In this document: positions 43,478 through 52,923 of the stretch, one piece after another
Layout of the letters: every line of letters starts with the position of its first letter
How positions within the stretch are numbered: the first letter of the stretch is position 1
Assembly: GCF_024611995.1 (NCBI RefSeq)
Contig: NZ_CP102509.1
Location: 6,572,001-6,636,000 of the forward strand
Direction: 5' to 3'
DNA: 64,000 nt
Source of the DNA: Streptomyces sp. NBC_00162
GTDB taxonomy: Bacteria > Actinomycetota > Actinomycetes > Streptomycetales > Streptomycetaceae
The notes under the pieces: model-generated
Told to the model about the DNA's origin: nothing
The model's database searches: none
Seen by the model: the letters and a program-made list of their open reading frames with translations, nothing else
Made by a program: the position numbers and the translations under genes

Positions 43478-44164
43478 ATGTCTGATGCCGCTCTGCCCAC
43501 TGTTGCCGAGGTACGCGCCGCCGCCGAGGCGGTCAAGGAAGCGCTCGACCGGCACCTCGCCGCGGTCGAGCGCCGGACCGGGGACGAGGACCCCGATGTC
43601 TACGCCGCGTTCAACGAACTCGCCGCCGCGGCCGAGGAGTACGACGAACTCCTCTACGACCGTTACGACGAGGTCACCCCCTTCGAGATCCCCACACCCG
43701 AGGACGGGGTCCCGTACACCGGTCCCGCCGAGCCCGCCGCCTTCAGCGTGCTCATCCGCCGCGACTACGCCGTGGTCGAGCCGCCGAGGCTGATCGCCCA
43801 GGCCGAACGGGTCGCCGCGCACGACCGGGAGGCCGAACTCGTCCACGACGGCGGCACGGCGGGCGCGCTGGGCGTGCTCTTCGGGGAGTACGAGCCCGAC
43901 GAGATCGCCTCCCGCTACAAGGAGTTCGGGCTGGAGGAGGGCGATTCCACGCTGTGGATCGCGGCCTCGGAGGAGGCGGCGGAGCCGGGGGAGTGGCTCA
44001 ACTCGCCCTTCGGGCACACCGATCCGGAGGACGTCATGCACCGGTTCGACGTCAGCGCCGTCTTCGACGAGGAGACCGACGAGTTCGGCGAGGACGAGGA
44101 CGAGGTCGAGGACGAGGGCGCAGACGAGGGCGAGACCGCGCGGCCGGGGCTGACCCCGGCCTGA
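43478..44164 (+). CDS. Conserved acidic hypothetical protein
   Basis: A 228-residue soluble protein with a very acidic C-terminus (FDEETDEFGEDEDEVEDEGA). The N-terminal ~60 residues are predicted helical (VAEVRAAAEAVKEALDRHLA); the middle has FSVLIRRDYAVVEPPRLIAQ. No catalytic or DNA-binding motif recognised. ATG 43478. It ends before a long terminator hairpin shared with the RecD-like gene. Confidence 0.75.
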   Translation: MSDAALPTVAEVRAAAEAVKEALDRHLAAVERRTGDEDPDVYAAFNELAAAAEEYDELLYDRYDEVTPFEIPTPEDGVPYTGPAEPAAFSVLIRRDYAVVEPPRLIAQAERVAAHDREAELVHDGGTAGALGVLFGEYEPDEIASRYKEFGLEEGDSTLWIAASEEAAEPGEWLNSPFGHTDPEDVMHRFDVSAVFDEETDEFGEDEDEVEDEGADEGETARPGLTPA

Positions 44165-44176
44165 GCGCGACCTGAG

Positions 44177-44224
44177 CGGCAAGGGAAGCGGCTCCCGCGA
44201 GGCGGGGGCCGCTTCCCCTTGCCG
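44177..44224. terminator. Bidirectional hairpin terminator (~22-bp stem)
   Basis: CGGCAAGGGAAGCGGC...CCCGC (from 44177) pairs with GCGGG...GCCGCTTCCCCTTGCCG (to 44224), one G-T pair and one bulge, loop of 3. It lies between the convergent acidic-protein and RecD-like genes. Confidence 0.85.
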
Positions 44225-44234
44225 CTGCCGTCGG

Positions 44235-46364
44235 CTACTCCGGCTGCTCGCCCGCCGCCGCCAGGGAGGTCAGCAGACCCGTCAGCCGGGTCGTACGCGG
44301 CTTCGGCAGCACCTCCGCCACCGCGCGCGGCAGCGCCTGGTCCACGCCGTGCACCACGGACAGATGCCGCTCGGCCCGCCCGAACGCCGTGTACACCCAG
44401 TCCCGGGAGAGGGCCTGCGCCGCGTCGCCCGGCAGCACGACGACCACCGCCGGCCAGCGCGCCCCCACCGCCTGGTGCGCGGTCACCGCCCAGCCGTGCC
44501 GCACCTGGGACTCCACCAGCTCCTTCGGTACGACGACCGGCGCGCCCGCGCGGTCCAGGTGCAGCCCCTCCGCGTCGGCCGACACCACCCGGGCCGGCAG
44601 GGCCCGCCCGGGAGAGGGCACGTAAACCACGCGGTCGCCGGGGTCGAAGCCGCCGAACCGGCCGGGGCCTGGGTTCAGCCGCTCCTTCAGGGCGGCGTTC
44701 AGCGCCCGGGTGCCCGCCGAGCCGCCGTGGCCCGGGGTGATCACCTGCACGTTGTCCGCCGGGATCCCGAAGGCCCGCGGCACCGACTCGGCCACCAGCT
44801 GCACGGCCCGGTGCACGGCCTCCCCGGCGTCGCGCACCGGAACGATGACGACCTCCTTGCCGGGGGCGTCGACCTGGTTCAGCTCCCCGACGCCGACCCC
44901 CGAGACCAGCTCGCCGAGGGGGCCCGGGTCCGGGACGCGGGAGACCAGCTGAGGGCAGGTACGGGCCGCCAGCAGATCGGCGAACACCCGCCCGGCCCCG
45001 GCGGACCCGAGCACCGAGGGGTCCCCCGAGAGCACCAGGCGGGCCCCGTCGGGGACGGACTCCACCAGCGCGGCCGCGGTTTCCACATCCAGCTGCGGCG
45101 CGTCCAGGACCACCAGCACGTCCAGCGCGAACTGCCCGTCGGCGTCCCGGCCCGGCCCCTCCGCCCCGGCAAGCAGCCCGGCGACGGTGACTCCCCCGGG
45201 CGAGGCGACGTGCGCGGCCAGGCAGGTCCGCAGGCCGAACTCCCGGGCGGCGGCCAGCAGGGCGAGCGGTTCGGCGCGGGCGGCCTCGCCGCCGGTGTGG
45301 GTGACCAGACCGTGGCCCGCGACGGCGCGGATCAGCTCGGCTCCGGGGCCGGTGGCGGCCTTCTCCCAGTCCGCCGGGGCGTCGAAGGTGCTGGCGATCC
45401 GGGCCAGGCCGTCGGCCAGGCTCTCCTCGGCCATCGCCGCGCCCTCCAGGCCCACCAGTACGCGCACGGGCTGTTCTTCGTCCTCCGCGACCGGCGGGCC
45501 CAGGGGCTCGTGGAAGACCAACACCGAGCCCTCGCCGATGGCCGTCTCGAGGGCCTCGTCGGGATCCGGCACGCCGTACTGGGCCAGCGCCGACCGGAGG
45601 ACCGGGGCCTCCAGCGCGGTGTGTCCCTTGAGCCCGGCCTGGACCAGCAGCCAGCCGACCAGGGCGGTGGTGCGGCGCTCGTCGCCGGGACCGGCCTCAG
45701 CGCCCAGCAGGGCCCGGGCGAAGCCGTCCGCCTGGGTCGGGCGGACGGAGGGGACCGACAGCAGCAGCCAGGGGTTCTCGGCGAGCCGCTCGGCGGCGCC
45801 CTCACCAAGCGCCGCCGCGGCCGGGGCGGCCAGCGCCTCGGGGGCGCCGCCGCGGGCCAGGACGTCCCGTACGCCGTCGACGCTGGCCGCGGAGGGGGCG
45901 GCGGCCGGAGCCTCCGCCGTCCTGCGGGCCGGCGGCGGGGGAGCGGGGGCCGCCTTGCGCGGCGCGGCCGGGGTCTCGTCGAAGTACACGGACGGGGGCT
46001 TCGCCCCGCCCTCCACGGCCCGTACGGCGGCCAGCAGGTCGGCGGCCTTCCCGCTGAGCTTCGCCCCGGCCTCGACGGGTGCCTCCCGCTCGGCCTTGCG
46101 CCGGGCGATCCGCTCCCGCTCGATCTTCTGCGCGGCCAGCTCGGCCTGGGCCTCGCTCAGCCCGGGGGCGGCCGCCGCCTCGCCCGAGCCGGTGTCGGAG
46201 TCCGGGCCGGCGTCCGTGCCCGTCTCGGCGTCCGTGCCGGTTTCGGCGTCCGTGCCGGTTTCGGTTTCGGTCTCGGTGCCGGGTTCGGTGTCTGTGTCGG
46301 CGGCAGGCTGCGGCTCGGCCGGTTCCTCCGCGGCAGCGGGGTCGGGTTGGCGGTCCGTACTCAC
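44235..46364 (-). CDS. RecD2-like helicase homologue lacking Walker motifs
   Basis: A 709-residue protein. The N-terminal ~60 residues are low complexity (DAETGTDAETGTDA, Thr/Glu/Asp repeats encoded by a tandem DNA repeat). The middle holds helix-hairpin-helix-like segments, and residues ~330-700 follow RecD-like helicases, ending in a UvrD_C_2-type domain (RHGWAVTAHQAVGARWPAVV, VYTAFGRAERHLSVV). The Walker A loop, normally GGPGTGKT, reads GGEAARAEP near residue 357, and the Walker B Asp-Glu reads VVLDAPQLD near 416. ATP hydrolysis is therefore unlikely. It overlaps the aldo/keto reductase stop by four bases. The role is unknown, perhaps a DNA-binding scaffold. Confidence 0.8.
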   Translation of the reverse strand: MSTDRQPDPAAAEEPAEPQPAADTDTEPGTETETETGTDAETGTDAETGTDAGPDSDTGSGEAAAAPGLSEAQAELAAQKIERERIARRKAEREAPVEAGAKLSGKAADLLAAVRAVEGGAKPPSVYFDETPAAPRKAAPAPPPPARRTAEAPAAAPSAASVDGVRDVLARGGAPEALAAPAAAALGEGAAERLAENPWLLLSVPSVRPTQADGFARALLGAEAGPGDERRTTALVGWLLVQAGLKGHTALEAPVLRSALAQYGVPDPDEALETAIGEGSVLVFHEPLGPPVAEDEEQPVRVLVGLEGAAMAEESLADGLARIASTFDAPADWEKAATGPGAELIRAVAGHGLVTHTGGEAARAEPLALLAAAREFGLRTCLAAHVASPGGVTVAGLLAGAEGPGRDADGQFALDVLVVLDAPQLDVETAAALVESVPDGARLVLSGDPSVLGSAGAGRVFADLLAARTCPQLVSRVPDPGPLGELVSGVGVGELNQVDAPGKEVVIVPVRDAGEAVHRAVQLVAESVPRAFGIPADNVQVITPGHGGSAGTRALNAALKERLNPGPGRFGGFDPGDRVVYVPSPGRALPARVVSADAEGLHLDRAGAPVVVPKELVESQVRHGWAVTAHQAVGARWPAVVVVLPGDAAQALSRDWVYTAFGRAERHLSVVHGVDQALPRAVAEVLPKPRTTRLTGLLTSLAAAGEQPE

Positions 46365-47344
46365 AGCGTGCTCCAGTCCTGATCGGGGTAGCGGTGCACG
46401 GGCGCCGAAACATCGTCCAGCGCCCGGCAGATCTCCTCGGGAAGACTAAGGGCCTCCACTGACAGAGCCGCCGCGAGCTGCGCCGACGTCCGCGCGCCGA
46501 CGATCGGCGCGACCACCCCGGGCCGGTCCCGGATCCACGCCAGGGCCACCTGGAGCGGGGTCACCGCCAGTCCCTGAGCCGCCGTCACCACCGCGTCCAC
46601 GATCCGGCCGGCGGCCTCGTCCAGGTACGGGTCCACCAGGGCGGCCAGGGACTCCGACGCACCGCGCGAGTCCGCCGGGGTACCGGCCTGGTACTTGGCC
46701 GTCAGGACCCCGCGCCCCAGCGGCGAGGAGGGGAGGAGGCCGACGCCCAGGTCCAGGGCCGCCGGCAGCACCTCGCGCTCGACGCCCCGCTGGAGCAGCG
46801 AGTACTCCATCTGGGTCGAGGCCAGCCGGGTCCTCACTCCAGGGGCCGCGAGCTGCCAGGTCGCCGCCTTCGCCAACTGCCAGCCGCAGAAGCCCGCCAC
46901 CCCGGCGTACCGGGCGCGGCCGCTGCTCACGGCCAGGTCCAGCGCCTGCAGGGTCTCCTCCAGCGGGGTCACCGGGTCAAAGGCGTGCAGCTGCCAGAGG
47001 TCGACGTAATCGGTGCCCAGCCGGTCCAACGAGGCGTCGAGCGCGGCCAGCAGGTGCCCGCGCGAGCCGTCGAACCGCCGGTCCGGATCGGGCACGCTGC
47101 CCGCCTTCGTCGCGATCACCAGGTCCCGGCGCGGGACGAGCCCGGCCAACAGCCGTCCGATGAGGTACTCCGCCTCCCCGCCGCCGTACACGTCGGCCGT
47201 GTCGACGAGCGTGCCGCCCGCCTCCCAGAACGTCTTCACCTGCTCGGCGGCGGCTTCCTCGCCTGTGTCGCGCCCCCAGGTGAGGGTGCCGAGGCCGATC
47301 CGGGAAACGCGCAGTCCGGTGCGGCCGAGATGCCTCTGCTCCAT
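46361..47344 (-). CDS. Aldo/keto reductase
   Basis: A 327-residue NADPH-dependent AKR. The start LGRTGLRVSRIGLGTLTWG and the tetrad residues D and Y in TLVDTADVYGGGEAE, K in VIATKAG and H in WQLHAFDP are present. The C-terminus IVGARTSAQLAAALSVEALS forms the NADPH pocket. It is the first gene of a two-gene operon with the RecD-like gene (4-base overlap), an odd pairing conserved in streptomycetes to my memory. Substrate unknown. Confidence 0.93.
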   Translation of the reverse strand: MEQRHLGRTGLRVSRIGLGTLTWGRDTGEEAAAEQVKTFWEAGGTLVDTADVYGGGEAEYLIGRLLAGLVPRRDLVIATKAGSVPDPDRRFDGSRGHLLAALDASLDRLGTDYVDLWQLHAFDPVTPLEETLQALDLAVSSGRARYAGVAGFCGWQLAKAATWQLAAPGVRTRLASTQMEYSLLQRGVEREVLPAALDLGVGLLPSSPLGRGVLTAKYQAGTPADSRGASESLAALVDPYLDEAAGRIVDAVVTAAQGLAVTPLQVALAWIRDRPGVVAPIVGARTSAQLAAALSVEALSLPEEICRALDDVSAPVHRYPDQDWSTL

Positions 47345-47445
47345 GACCGCTGAGACTACTGGGGCACTGACGGAAGGGCTCCGGGCGCGCTACAGTCCCC
47401 GGACATGCACGTTACTGATCGGTAAATTCGGTAAGGGGACGACAC

Positions 47446-48495
47446 ATGCGGCTCGGCATCAATCTCGGCTACTGGGGTGCGGGCATGGACGCCGACAACC
47501 TCGCCGTCGCACAGGAGGCAGACCGCCTCGGCTACGACGTCTGCTGGGCCGCCGAGGCCTACGGCTCCGATGCCCCGACCGTCCTCGCCTGGGTCGCCGC
47601 CCAGACCGAGCGGATCGACGTCGGCTCGGCGATCCTCCAGATCCCGGCCCGCCAGCCCGCCATGACGGCCATGACCGCGGCCACCCTGGACTCCCTCACC
47701 AAGGGCCGCTTCCGGCTCGGCCTCGGAGTTTCCGGACCGCAGGTCTCCGAGGGCTGGTACGGCGTCAAGTTCGACAAGCCGCTCGCGCGGACCCGGGAGT
47801 ACGTGGAGATCGTCCGCAAGGCGATGAGCCGCGAGCGGCTCTCGTACGAGGGCGAGCACTGGACCCTGCCGCTCCCCGGCGGCCCGGGCAAGCCGCTCAA
47901 GCTGACCGTGCACCCCGAGCGCGAGCACATCCCGCTCTACATCGCCGCGATCGGCCCCAAGAACCTGGAGCAGACCGGCGAGATCGCCGACGGCGCGCTG
48001 CTGATCTTCCCGGCCGCCGAGCACCTGGAGGCCACCGCGCTCACCCACATCCGGGCGGGCCGCGAGAAGGCCGGGCTGACCATGGACGGCTTCGACGTCT
48101 GCCCGACCGTGCCGCTGGCCCTCGGCGAGGACGTGAAGGCGCTCGCCGACATGTTCCGCCCGTACACCGCCCTGTACGTGGGCGGCATGGGCAGCCGGAA
48201 GCAGAACTTCTACAACCAGCTGGCCCAGCGCATGGGGTACGAGAAGGAAGCCGCCGAGATCCAGGAGAAGTACCTGGGCGGCGACAAGACCGGCGCGGCC
48301 GAGGCCGTCCCGCACTCCCTGATCGACTCGACCACGCTGCTCGGCCCGGTCGAGCGGATCGCGGACGGGATGCGGGCCTACGAGGAGGCCGGCGTCACCA
48401 CCCTCACGCTGGCCCCGGCCGGTTTCACCCTGGACGAGCGGCTCGCCGCCCTGCGGGCCGGCACCGAGGCCATGGAGCTGGCCGGTCTCGCCTGA
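47446..48495 (+). CDS. LLM-class F420-dependent oxidoreductase
   Basis: A 349-residue luciferase-like TIM-barrel protein. Typical segments are LGINLGYWGAGMDADNLAVA, RIDVGSAILQIPARQPAMTA, RFRLGLGVSGPQVSEGWYG and YIAAIGPKNLEQTGEIADG. This subclass is F420-dependent in actinobacteria; the substrate is unknown. ATG 47446 follows AAGGGGACGA. The divergent partner is the aldo/keto reductase. Confidence 0.93.
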   Translation: MRLGINLGYWGAGMDADNLAVAQEADRLGYDVCWAAEAYGSDAPTVLAWVAAQTERIDVGSAILQIPARQPAMTAMTAATLDSLTKGRFRLGLGVSGPQVSEGWYGVKFDKPLARTREYVEIVRKAMSRERLSYEGEHWTLPLPGGPGKPLKLTVHPEREHIPLYIAAIGPKNLEQTGEIADGALLIFPAAEHLEATALTHIRAGREKAGLTMDGFDVCPTVPLALGEDVKALADMFRPYTALYVGGMGSRKQNFYNQLAQRMGYEKEAAEIQEKYLGGDKTGAAEAVPHSLIDSTTLLGPVERIADGMRAYEEAGVTTLTLAPAGFTLDERLAALRAGTEAMELAGLA

Positions 48496-48716
48496 GTCCC
48501 GGCCCGTCGGAGCCGCCGGACGGAGTTCGGCGGCTGAAGGAGTCTGCGGCCGTGGTGGGGGCTCGGGGGGTCTTCCCCGCCACGGCCGACACAGCCAACA
48601 ACGCGCGGGGCGCCCGCCGGGTTACGCGCAACCGCCCAACCCCCGGTTTCGTTCATTCGGGCGAGTAGCGCGGTCCTTCGGTTGCCGCCCCCGGCGACCG
48701 GCGTTTGACTCGGTGC

Positions 48717-49505
48717 ATGCTCTCTGCCCGCAGCCTGTTCCAGGAGATCGTCGACAACGACGACTCCTTCCAGCTGTTCTGCTCCATCGCCGCCAGCGGG
48801 GAGACTCAGGGCGGCTGGGAGAACGCCCGCATCGCGGCCCTGGTGCCGGACGGGATGCGTGATCTGGCACCCAAGATCACCCGGCACGGCGCCGACGAGG
48901 ACAAGCACGGGCGGATCTTCAACGCCCTGCTCCGCAAGCGCGGCCTGCCGCCCGTCCCGGTACCCCCCGAGACCGACTACACGATGCTGCTGGAGCGGCG
49001 CGGCATCGGCCTCGCGCACGACAAGCTGCGCCGCCAGGAGCCGCTGACCGAGCGGGACGTCGTCGTCTACCTCGCGCACAGCCGGGTCACCGAACAGCGG
49101 GCCGCCGACCAGATGGACATGCTGGTCAGGTACTTCGGAGACCATCCCGAGGTCGGCAAGGCCATCCGCATGATCAGCCACGACGAGGACAACCACCTCG
49201 CCTACTGCCACGAGGAGTTGCTGCGCCTGGCCCGCGAAGGCCACGGCCGCACCATCCAGCAGGTGCTCCGCGAGAGCGCGCTCGCCGAGATCGGCATCTA
49301 CCGGGACGTGAGCCTCGCCGTCATGGGCCACATGGGGCGGCTGCTGCACTGGCCCAAGCCGAAGGCGGCCGCGCTCGCCGCCGGGATCCGCGGGATGTAC
49401 GCGTACGAGCGGTTCAGCGGCTGGCACCGGATGGTGAGCCTGCGCATGCCCGAGCGGCGCGACGCCCTGGGCGGCGTACCGGTCAGCACGCCCGAGTTCG
49501 CGTAG
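48717..49505 (+). CDS. Ferritin-like diiron-fold protein
   Basis: A 262-residue helical protein. Potential metal ligands appear as E and ExxxH-type pairs: ASGETQGGWENAR, GADEDKHGRIF and ISHDEDNHLAYCHEELLR, the spacing of ferritin-like four-helix bundles. The C-terminal part is basic (YERFSGWHRMVSLRMPER). The exact oxidase or hydroxylase role is not known. ATG 48717 lacks a strong ribosome site. It precedes the convergent CorA gene. Confidence 0.82.
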   Translation: MLSARSLFQEIVDNDDSFQLFCSIAASGETQGGWENARIAALVPDGMRDLAPKITRHGADEDKHGRIFNALLRKRGLPPVPVPPETDYTMLLERRGIGLAHDKLRRQEPLTERDVVVYLAHSRVTEQRAADQMDMLVRYFGDHPEVGKAIRMISHDEDNHLAYCHEELLRLAREGHGRTIQQVLRESALAEIGIYRDVSLAVMGHMGRLLHWPKPKAAALAAGIRGMYAYERFSGWHRMVSLRMPERRDALGGVPVSTPEFA

Positions 49506-49512
49506 CCCGGGC

Positions 49513-49531
49513 CCGGGCCCGCCGGGCCCGG
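49513..49531. terminator. GC hairpin between ferritin-like gene and corA
   Basis: CCGGGCCC-GCC-GGGCCCGG, 8-bp perfect stem between the convergent stops. Confidence 0.65.
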
Positions 49532-49536
49532 AGGGC

Positions 49537-50529
49537 CTACAGCCAGCCCCGGCGTTTGAACATCCGGTGCAGGCCGAGGCACGCGCCCGCCATGACCAGC
49601 ACCACCCCCGGATACCCCAGGCCCCATTTCAGCTCGGGCATGTGGTCGAAGTTCATGCCGTAGATCCCCGCCACCATCGTGGGGACGGCCGCCATCGCCG
49701 CCCAGGCCGAGATCTTGCGCATGTCGTCGTTCTGCCGGACGCCCATCTGCGCCAGGTGCGCGGCGAGGGCGTCCGACAGCAGCCGGTCCAGGCCCTCGAC
49801 GTACTCGTTCGCCTTGGTCAGGTGGTCGGCGACGTCGCGGAAGAACGGCTGGGAGTGCTCGTGGACGAAGGGCACCTTCCCGAAGGCGAGCCGGTCCATC
49901 GGCTGGAGCAGCGGGCTCGTCGCCCGGCGGAACTCCAGCACCTGCCGCTTGAACCCGTAGATCCGGGAGGCGGTGTTCTTGGTGTCCGAGGCGTTCGGGG
50001 CGAAGACCTCGGCCTCCAGTTCCTCCAGGTCCGACTGGAGCTCGGCCGCCACGTCGATGTAGTGGTCCACCACCGCGTCGGAGACCGCGTACAGCACGGC
50101 CGTGGGGCCGTGCCGCAGGACGTTCGGCTCGTGCTCCAGCCGGCGCCGTACGGCGGCCAGCGCGGCCCCCTCGCCGTGCCGGACGGTGACCACGAACGAG
50201 TCGCCGATGAACACCATCAGCTCGCCCGCCGTCACCGAGTCGGTGACCTCGTCGTAGACCACCGGCTTGAGGACGACGAACAGCGAGTCGTCGTAGACCT
50301 CCAGCTTCGGGCGCTGGTGCGCGGTCAGGGCGTCTTCCACGGCCAGCGGGTGCAGGGCGAACTCGGTCCGGACGTGCTCGAATTCCTCCTCCGACGGCTC
50401 GTGCATGCCGACCCAGAGGAAGGCGTCTCCCGTGGCCCGCGCCTCGTCGAGGGCGTCCGAGAAATCCGCGGGTCCCTCGGTGCGGCGGCCGTTCCGGTAA
50501 ATCGCGCAGTCCACAATCACGCGGGGCAT
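49537..50529 (-). CDS. corA: CorA family magnesium/cobalt transporter
   Basis: A 330-residue channel protein. The GMN selectivity motif is in MVAGIYGMNFDHMPELKW; the second membrane helix is YPGVVLVMAGACLGLHRMF. The long N-terminal cytoplasmic funnel includes the willow helix region RQVLEFRRATSPLLQPMDRL. CorA pentamers take up Mg2+, with gating by intracellular Mg2+. ATG 50529 (MPRVIVDCAIYRNG) is chosen over the longer reading for the family start. The 216-base upstream gap holds its promoter and that of the phosphatase. Confidence 0.95.
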   Translation of the reverse strand: MPRVIVDCAIYRNGRRTEGPADFSDALDEARATGDAFLWVGMHEPSEEEFEHVRTEFALHPLAVEDALTAHQRPKLEVYDDSLFVVLKPVVYDEVTDSVTAGELMVFIGDSFVVTVRHGEGAALAAVRRRLEHEPNVLRHGPTAVLYAVSDAVVDHYIDVAAELQSDLEELEAEVFAPNASDTKNTASRIYGFKRQVLEFRRATSPLLQPMDRLAFGKVPFVHEHSQPFFRDVADHLTKANEYVEGLDRLLSDALAAHLAQMGVRQNDDMRKISAWAAMAAVPTMVAGIYGMNFDHMPELKWGLGYPGVVLVMAGACLGLHRMFKRRGWL

Positions 50530-50745
50530 TCTCCCCTGCCCTCGCCCCGCCCGCATCCTGCCGGCACCGCTCAGGTCCTGCCCGGCCGATCAAGCCGGGC
50601 TCGCGTGCCCTGGTACGCACGCTCGCCGCGTTGTCGTCGGTCACCGACGCTCCGCGTCGATTCCCTCCTCCGCCTTGCGATCGCACGCACCAGGCCCCGC
50701 TCACTTTTCCGGCCTGATCGGCCGGGCAGGACCTAGGCTGGCGCC

Positions 50746-51450
50746 ATGGCCACGCTGATCCTCGTACGACACGGGCGGTCCACCGCCAACACCGCTGGGC
50801 TGCTCGCCGGATGGACTCCGGGAGTGGCCCTCGACGAGCGCGGCGCCGAGCAGGCCGCCGCACTGCCCGGGAGGCTGGCGGGTGTGCCGCTCGCAGCCGT
50901 CGTCACCAGCCCGCTGCAACGCTGCCGGGAGACCCTCGCCCCGCTGCTGGCCGCCCGGCCGGAGCTGGAGCCGCACACCGACGAGCGGATCGGCGAGTGC
51001 CACTACGGCGACTGGTCGGGCCGCAAACTCTCCGAACTCGCCGACGAACCCCTGATGAAGATCGTCCAGCAGCACCCGTCGGCGGCCGCCTTCCCCGGCG
51101 GCGAGTCCATGCGCGCCATGCAGGCGCGCGCCGTGGACGCCGTAATGGACTGGAACGCGCGGGTCGAGGAGGAGCACGGCGCCGACGCCGTGTTCCTGAT
51201 GTGCTCCCACGGCGACGTCATCAAGTCCCTCGTCGCGGACGCCCTCGGCATGCACCTGGACCTCTTCCAGCGCATCCACGTCGACCCCTGTTCGGTGACC
51301 GCCGTCCGCTACACGCCCACCCGGCCGTTCGTGTTCCGGCTCGGTGACACCGGGGACCTCGGCTCGCTCGTTCCGCGCGCGGCCACACCCGACAAAGCAG
51401 TGGAAGACGGCGGGAACGCCGTCGTGGGAGGCGGTGCGGGCGCGGCGTGA
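50746..51450 (+). CDS. Histidine phosphatase family protein (MSMEG_4193 family)
   Basis: A 234-residue phosphoglycerate mutase-like phosphatase. The catalytic RHG motif is LILVRHGRSTAN, with Arg in SPLQRCRETL, the acid Glu in GECHYGDWSG and the second His in MCSHGDVIKSL. It heads a gene cluster with DUF3090, SCO1664-family protein and mshC that is conserved in actinobacteria (in M. tuberculosis Rv2135c-Rv2134c-Rv2133c near mshC Rv2130c). A sugar or inositol phosphate substrate fits the mycothiol context but is inferred. Confidence 0.92.
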   Translation: MATLILVRHGRSTANTAGLLAGWTPGVALDERGAEQAAALPGRLAGVPLAAVVTSPLQRCRETLAPLLAARPELEPHTDERIGECHYGDWSGRKLSELADEPLMKIVQQHPSAAAFPGGESMRAMQARAVDAVMDWNARVEEEHGADAVFLMCSHGDVIKSLVADALGMHLDLFQRIHVDPCSVTAVRYTPTRPFVFRLGDTGDLGSLVPRAATPDKAVEDGGNAVVGGGAGAA

Positions 51451-51517
51451 TCGAACGGCGCAGTAGGGTGGACTGGCCCTGTAAATGAGCGCTGCCGCCG
51501 AGACTTGGAGACTGGAC

Positions 51518-52108
51518 GTGCCCCGTCAGGTGTTCCTCTACGACCCGCCGGACCGCTTCGTGGCCGGCACGGTCGGTCTGCCGGGACGCCGTACGTTCTT
51601 CCTGCAGGCCTCATCCGGCCCCCGCGTCACCAGCGTCTCCCTGGAGAAGACCCAGGTCGCGGCGCTGGCCGAGCGGATGGACGAGCTGCTGGACGAGGTC
51701 GTACGGCGCACCGGGGGCAATGCCCCGGTCCCGGCGGTGGCCCCCGCCGAGGCCGCCGACACCGCGCCGCTGGACGTCCCGGTCGACGAGGAGTTCCGCG
51801 TCGGCACCATGGCCCTGGCCTGGGACGGCGAGGAACAGCGCATGATCGTCGAGGCGCAGGCCCTGGTCGAACTCGACGCCGACTCGGACGAGGATCTCGC
51901 CGAGGCGGAGGAACGGCTGCTCCAGGACGAGGAGAACGGCCCGCCCATGCTGCGGGTCCGCCTCACCGGTGCCCAGGCCCGGGCCTTCGCCAAGCGGGCC
52001 CTGGACGTGGTCAACGCGGGCCGGCCGCCGTGCCCGCTGTGCAGTCTCCCGCTGGACCCGGAGGGGCATGTCTGCCCCCGCCAGAACGGCTACCGGCGCC
52101 AGGTGTGA
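51518..52108 (+). CDS. DUF3090 family protein
   Basis: A 196-residue conserved actinobacterial protein. GTG 51518 gives VPRQVFLYDPPDRFVAGTVG, the conserved start, with GGAGA upstream. Near the C-terminus GRPPCPLCSLPLDPEGHVC has a C-x2-C ... C zinc-like cluster, with MPLC-type spacing. The function is unknown. It lies between the phosphatase and the SCO1664-family gene and overlaps the latter at the stop. Confidence 0.92.
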   Translation: MPRQVFLYDPPDRFVAGTVGLPGRRTFFLQASSGPRVTSVSLEKTQVAALAERMDELLDEVVRRTGGNAPVPAVAPAEAADTAPLDVPVDEEFRVGTMALAWDGEEQRMIVEAQALVELDADSDEDLAEAEERLLQDEENGPPMLRVRLTGAQARAFAKRALDVVNAGRPPCPLCSLPLDPEGHVCPRQNGYRRQV

Positions 52109-52113
52109 CCGTG

Positions 52114-52923
52114 ATGGGGGAGCGGGAGAAGTTCGAGGAACTGCTCACCAAGGGTGAGCTGACCGTCGTCGGCCGGATCCGCGAGGCGTCCAACGCCGTC
52201 CTGCTGTGCACTGTCACGTACGAAGGCGTGAGCGCCGACTGCGTGTACAAGCCGGTCAAGGGCGAGCGCCCGCTGTGGGACTTCCCCGACGGGAACCTCG
52301 CCCAGCGCGAGGTCGCCACCTACCTGGTCTCCGAGGCCACCGGCTGGGGCCTGGTGCCCACCACCGTGCTGCGCGACGGACCGTACGGCGAGGGCATGGT
52401 CCAGCGGTGGATCGAGACCCCCGAGGGCGAGACCCCCGGCGCCGAGCTCCTCGCGCTCGTCGAGGGCGAGGAGGCGGGGAACGGCTGGAAGCCCGTCGCC
52501 CTCGCCGACGTGGGCGACGGCCGCACGGCCCTGCTCGTGCACGCCGACGACCCGCGGCTGCGCCGCCTCGCCGTCCTCGACGCCGTGATCAACAACGGCG
52601 ACCGCAAGGGCGGCCACCTGCTGCCCGCGCCCGACGGACACCTCTACGGGATCGACCACGGCGTGACCTTCCACGCGGAGGACAAACTGCGCACCCTCCT
52701 GTGGGGGTGGGCCGGGGAGCCGCTGACGGACGAGGCGCGCGAGGTACTGGCCTCGCTGGCCGCCGAGCTGGCGGAAGGAGCCCCGCTCGCCACCCGGCTG
52801 GCCGAACTGATCACGGCGGTCGAGCTGGCCGCCGTACGCGACCGGGTGGCGCAGCTGCTGCGCACCGGGACGCATCCGCAGCCGTCCGGGCAGTGGCCGT
52901 CGATCCCGTGGCCACCGGTCTGA
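52114..52923 (+). CDS. SCO1664 family protein (PI3/4-kinase-like fold)
   Basis: A 269-residue protein. It contains kinase-like motifs VYKPVKGERPLWDFP (ATP Lys), NNGDRKGGHLL (catalytic Asp) and YGIDHGVTF (metal Asp), as in phosphatidylinositol 3/4-kinase-like proteins. The actual substrate is unknown; the operon with a phosphatase and mshC suggests inositol-containing or thiol-related chemistry. The start may be ATG 52114 or GTG 52105; the latter overlaps the DUF3090 stop. The gene ends 110 bases before mshC. Confidence 0.85.
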   Translation: MGEREKFEELLTKGELTVVGRIREASNAVLLCTVTYEGVSADCVYKPVKGERPLWDFPDGNLAQREVATYLVSEATGWGLVPTTVLRDGPYGEGMVQRWIETPEGETPGAELLALVEGEEAGNGWKPVALADVGDGRTALLVHADDPRLRRLAVLDAVINNGDRKGGHLLPAPDGHLYGIDHGVTFHAEDKLRTLLWGWAGEPLTDEAREVLASLAAELAEGAPLATRLAELITAVELAAVRDRVAQLLRTGTHPQPSGQWPSIPWPPV

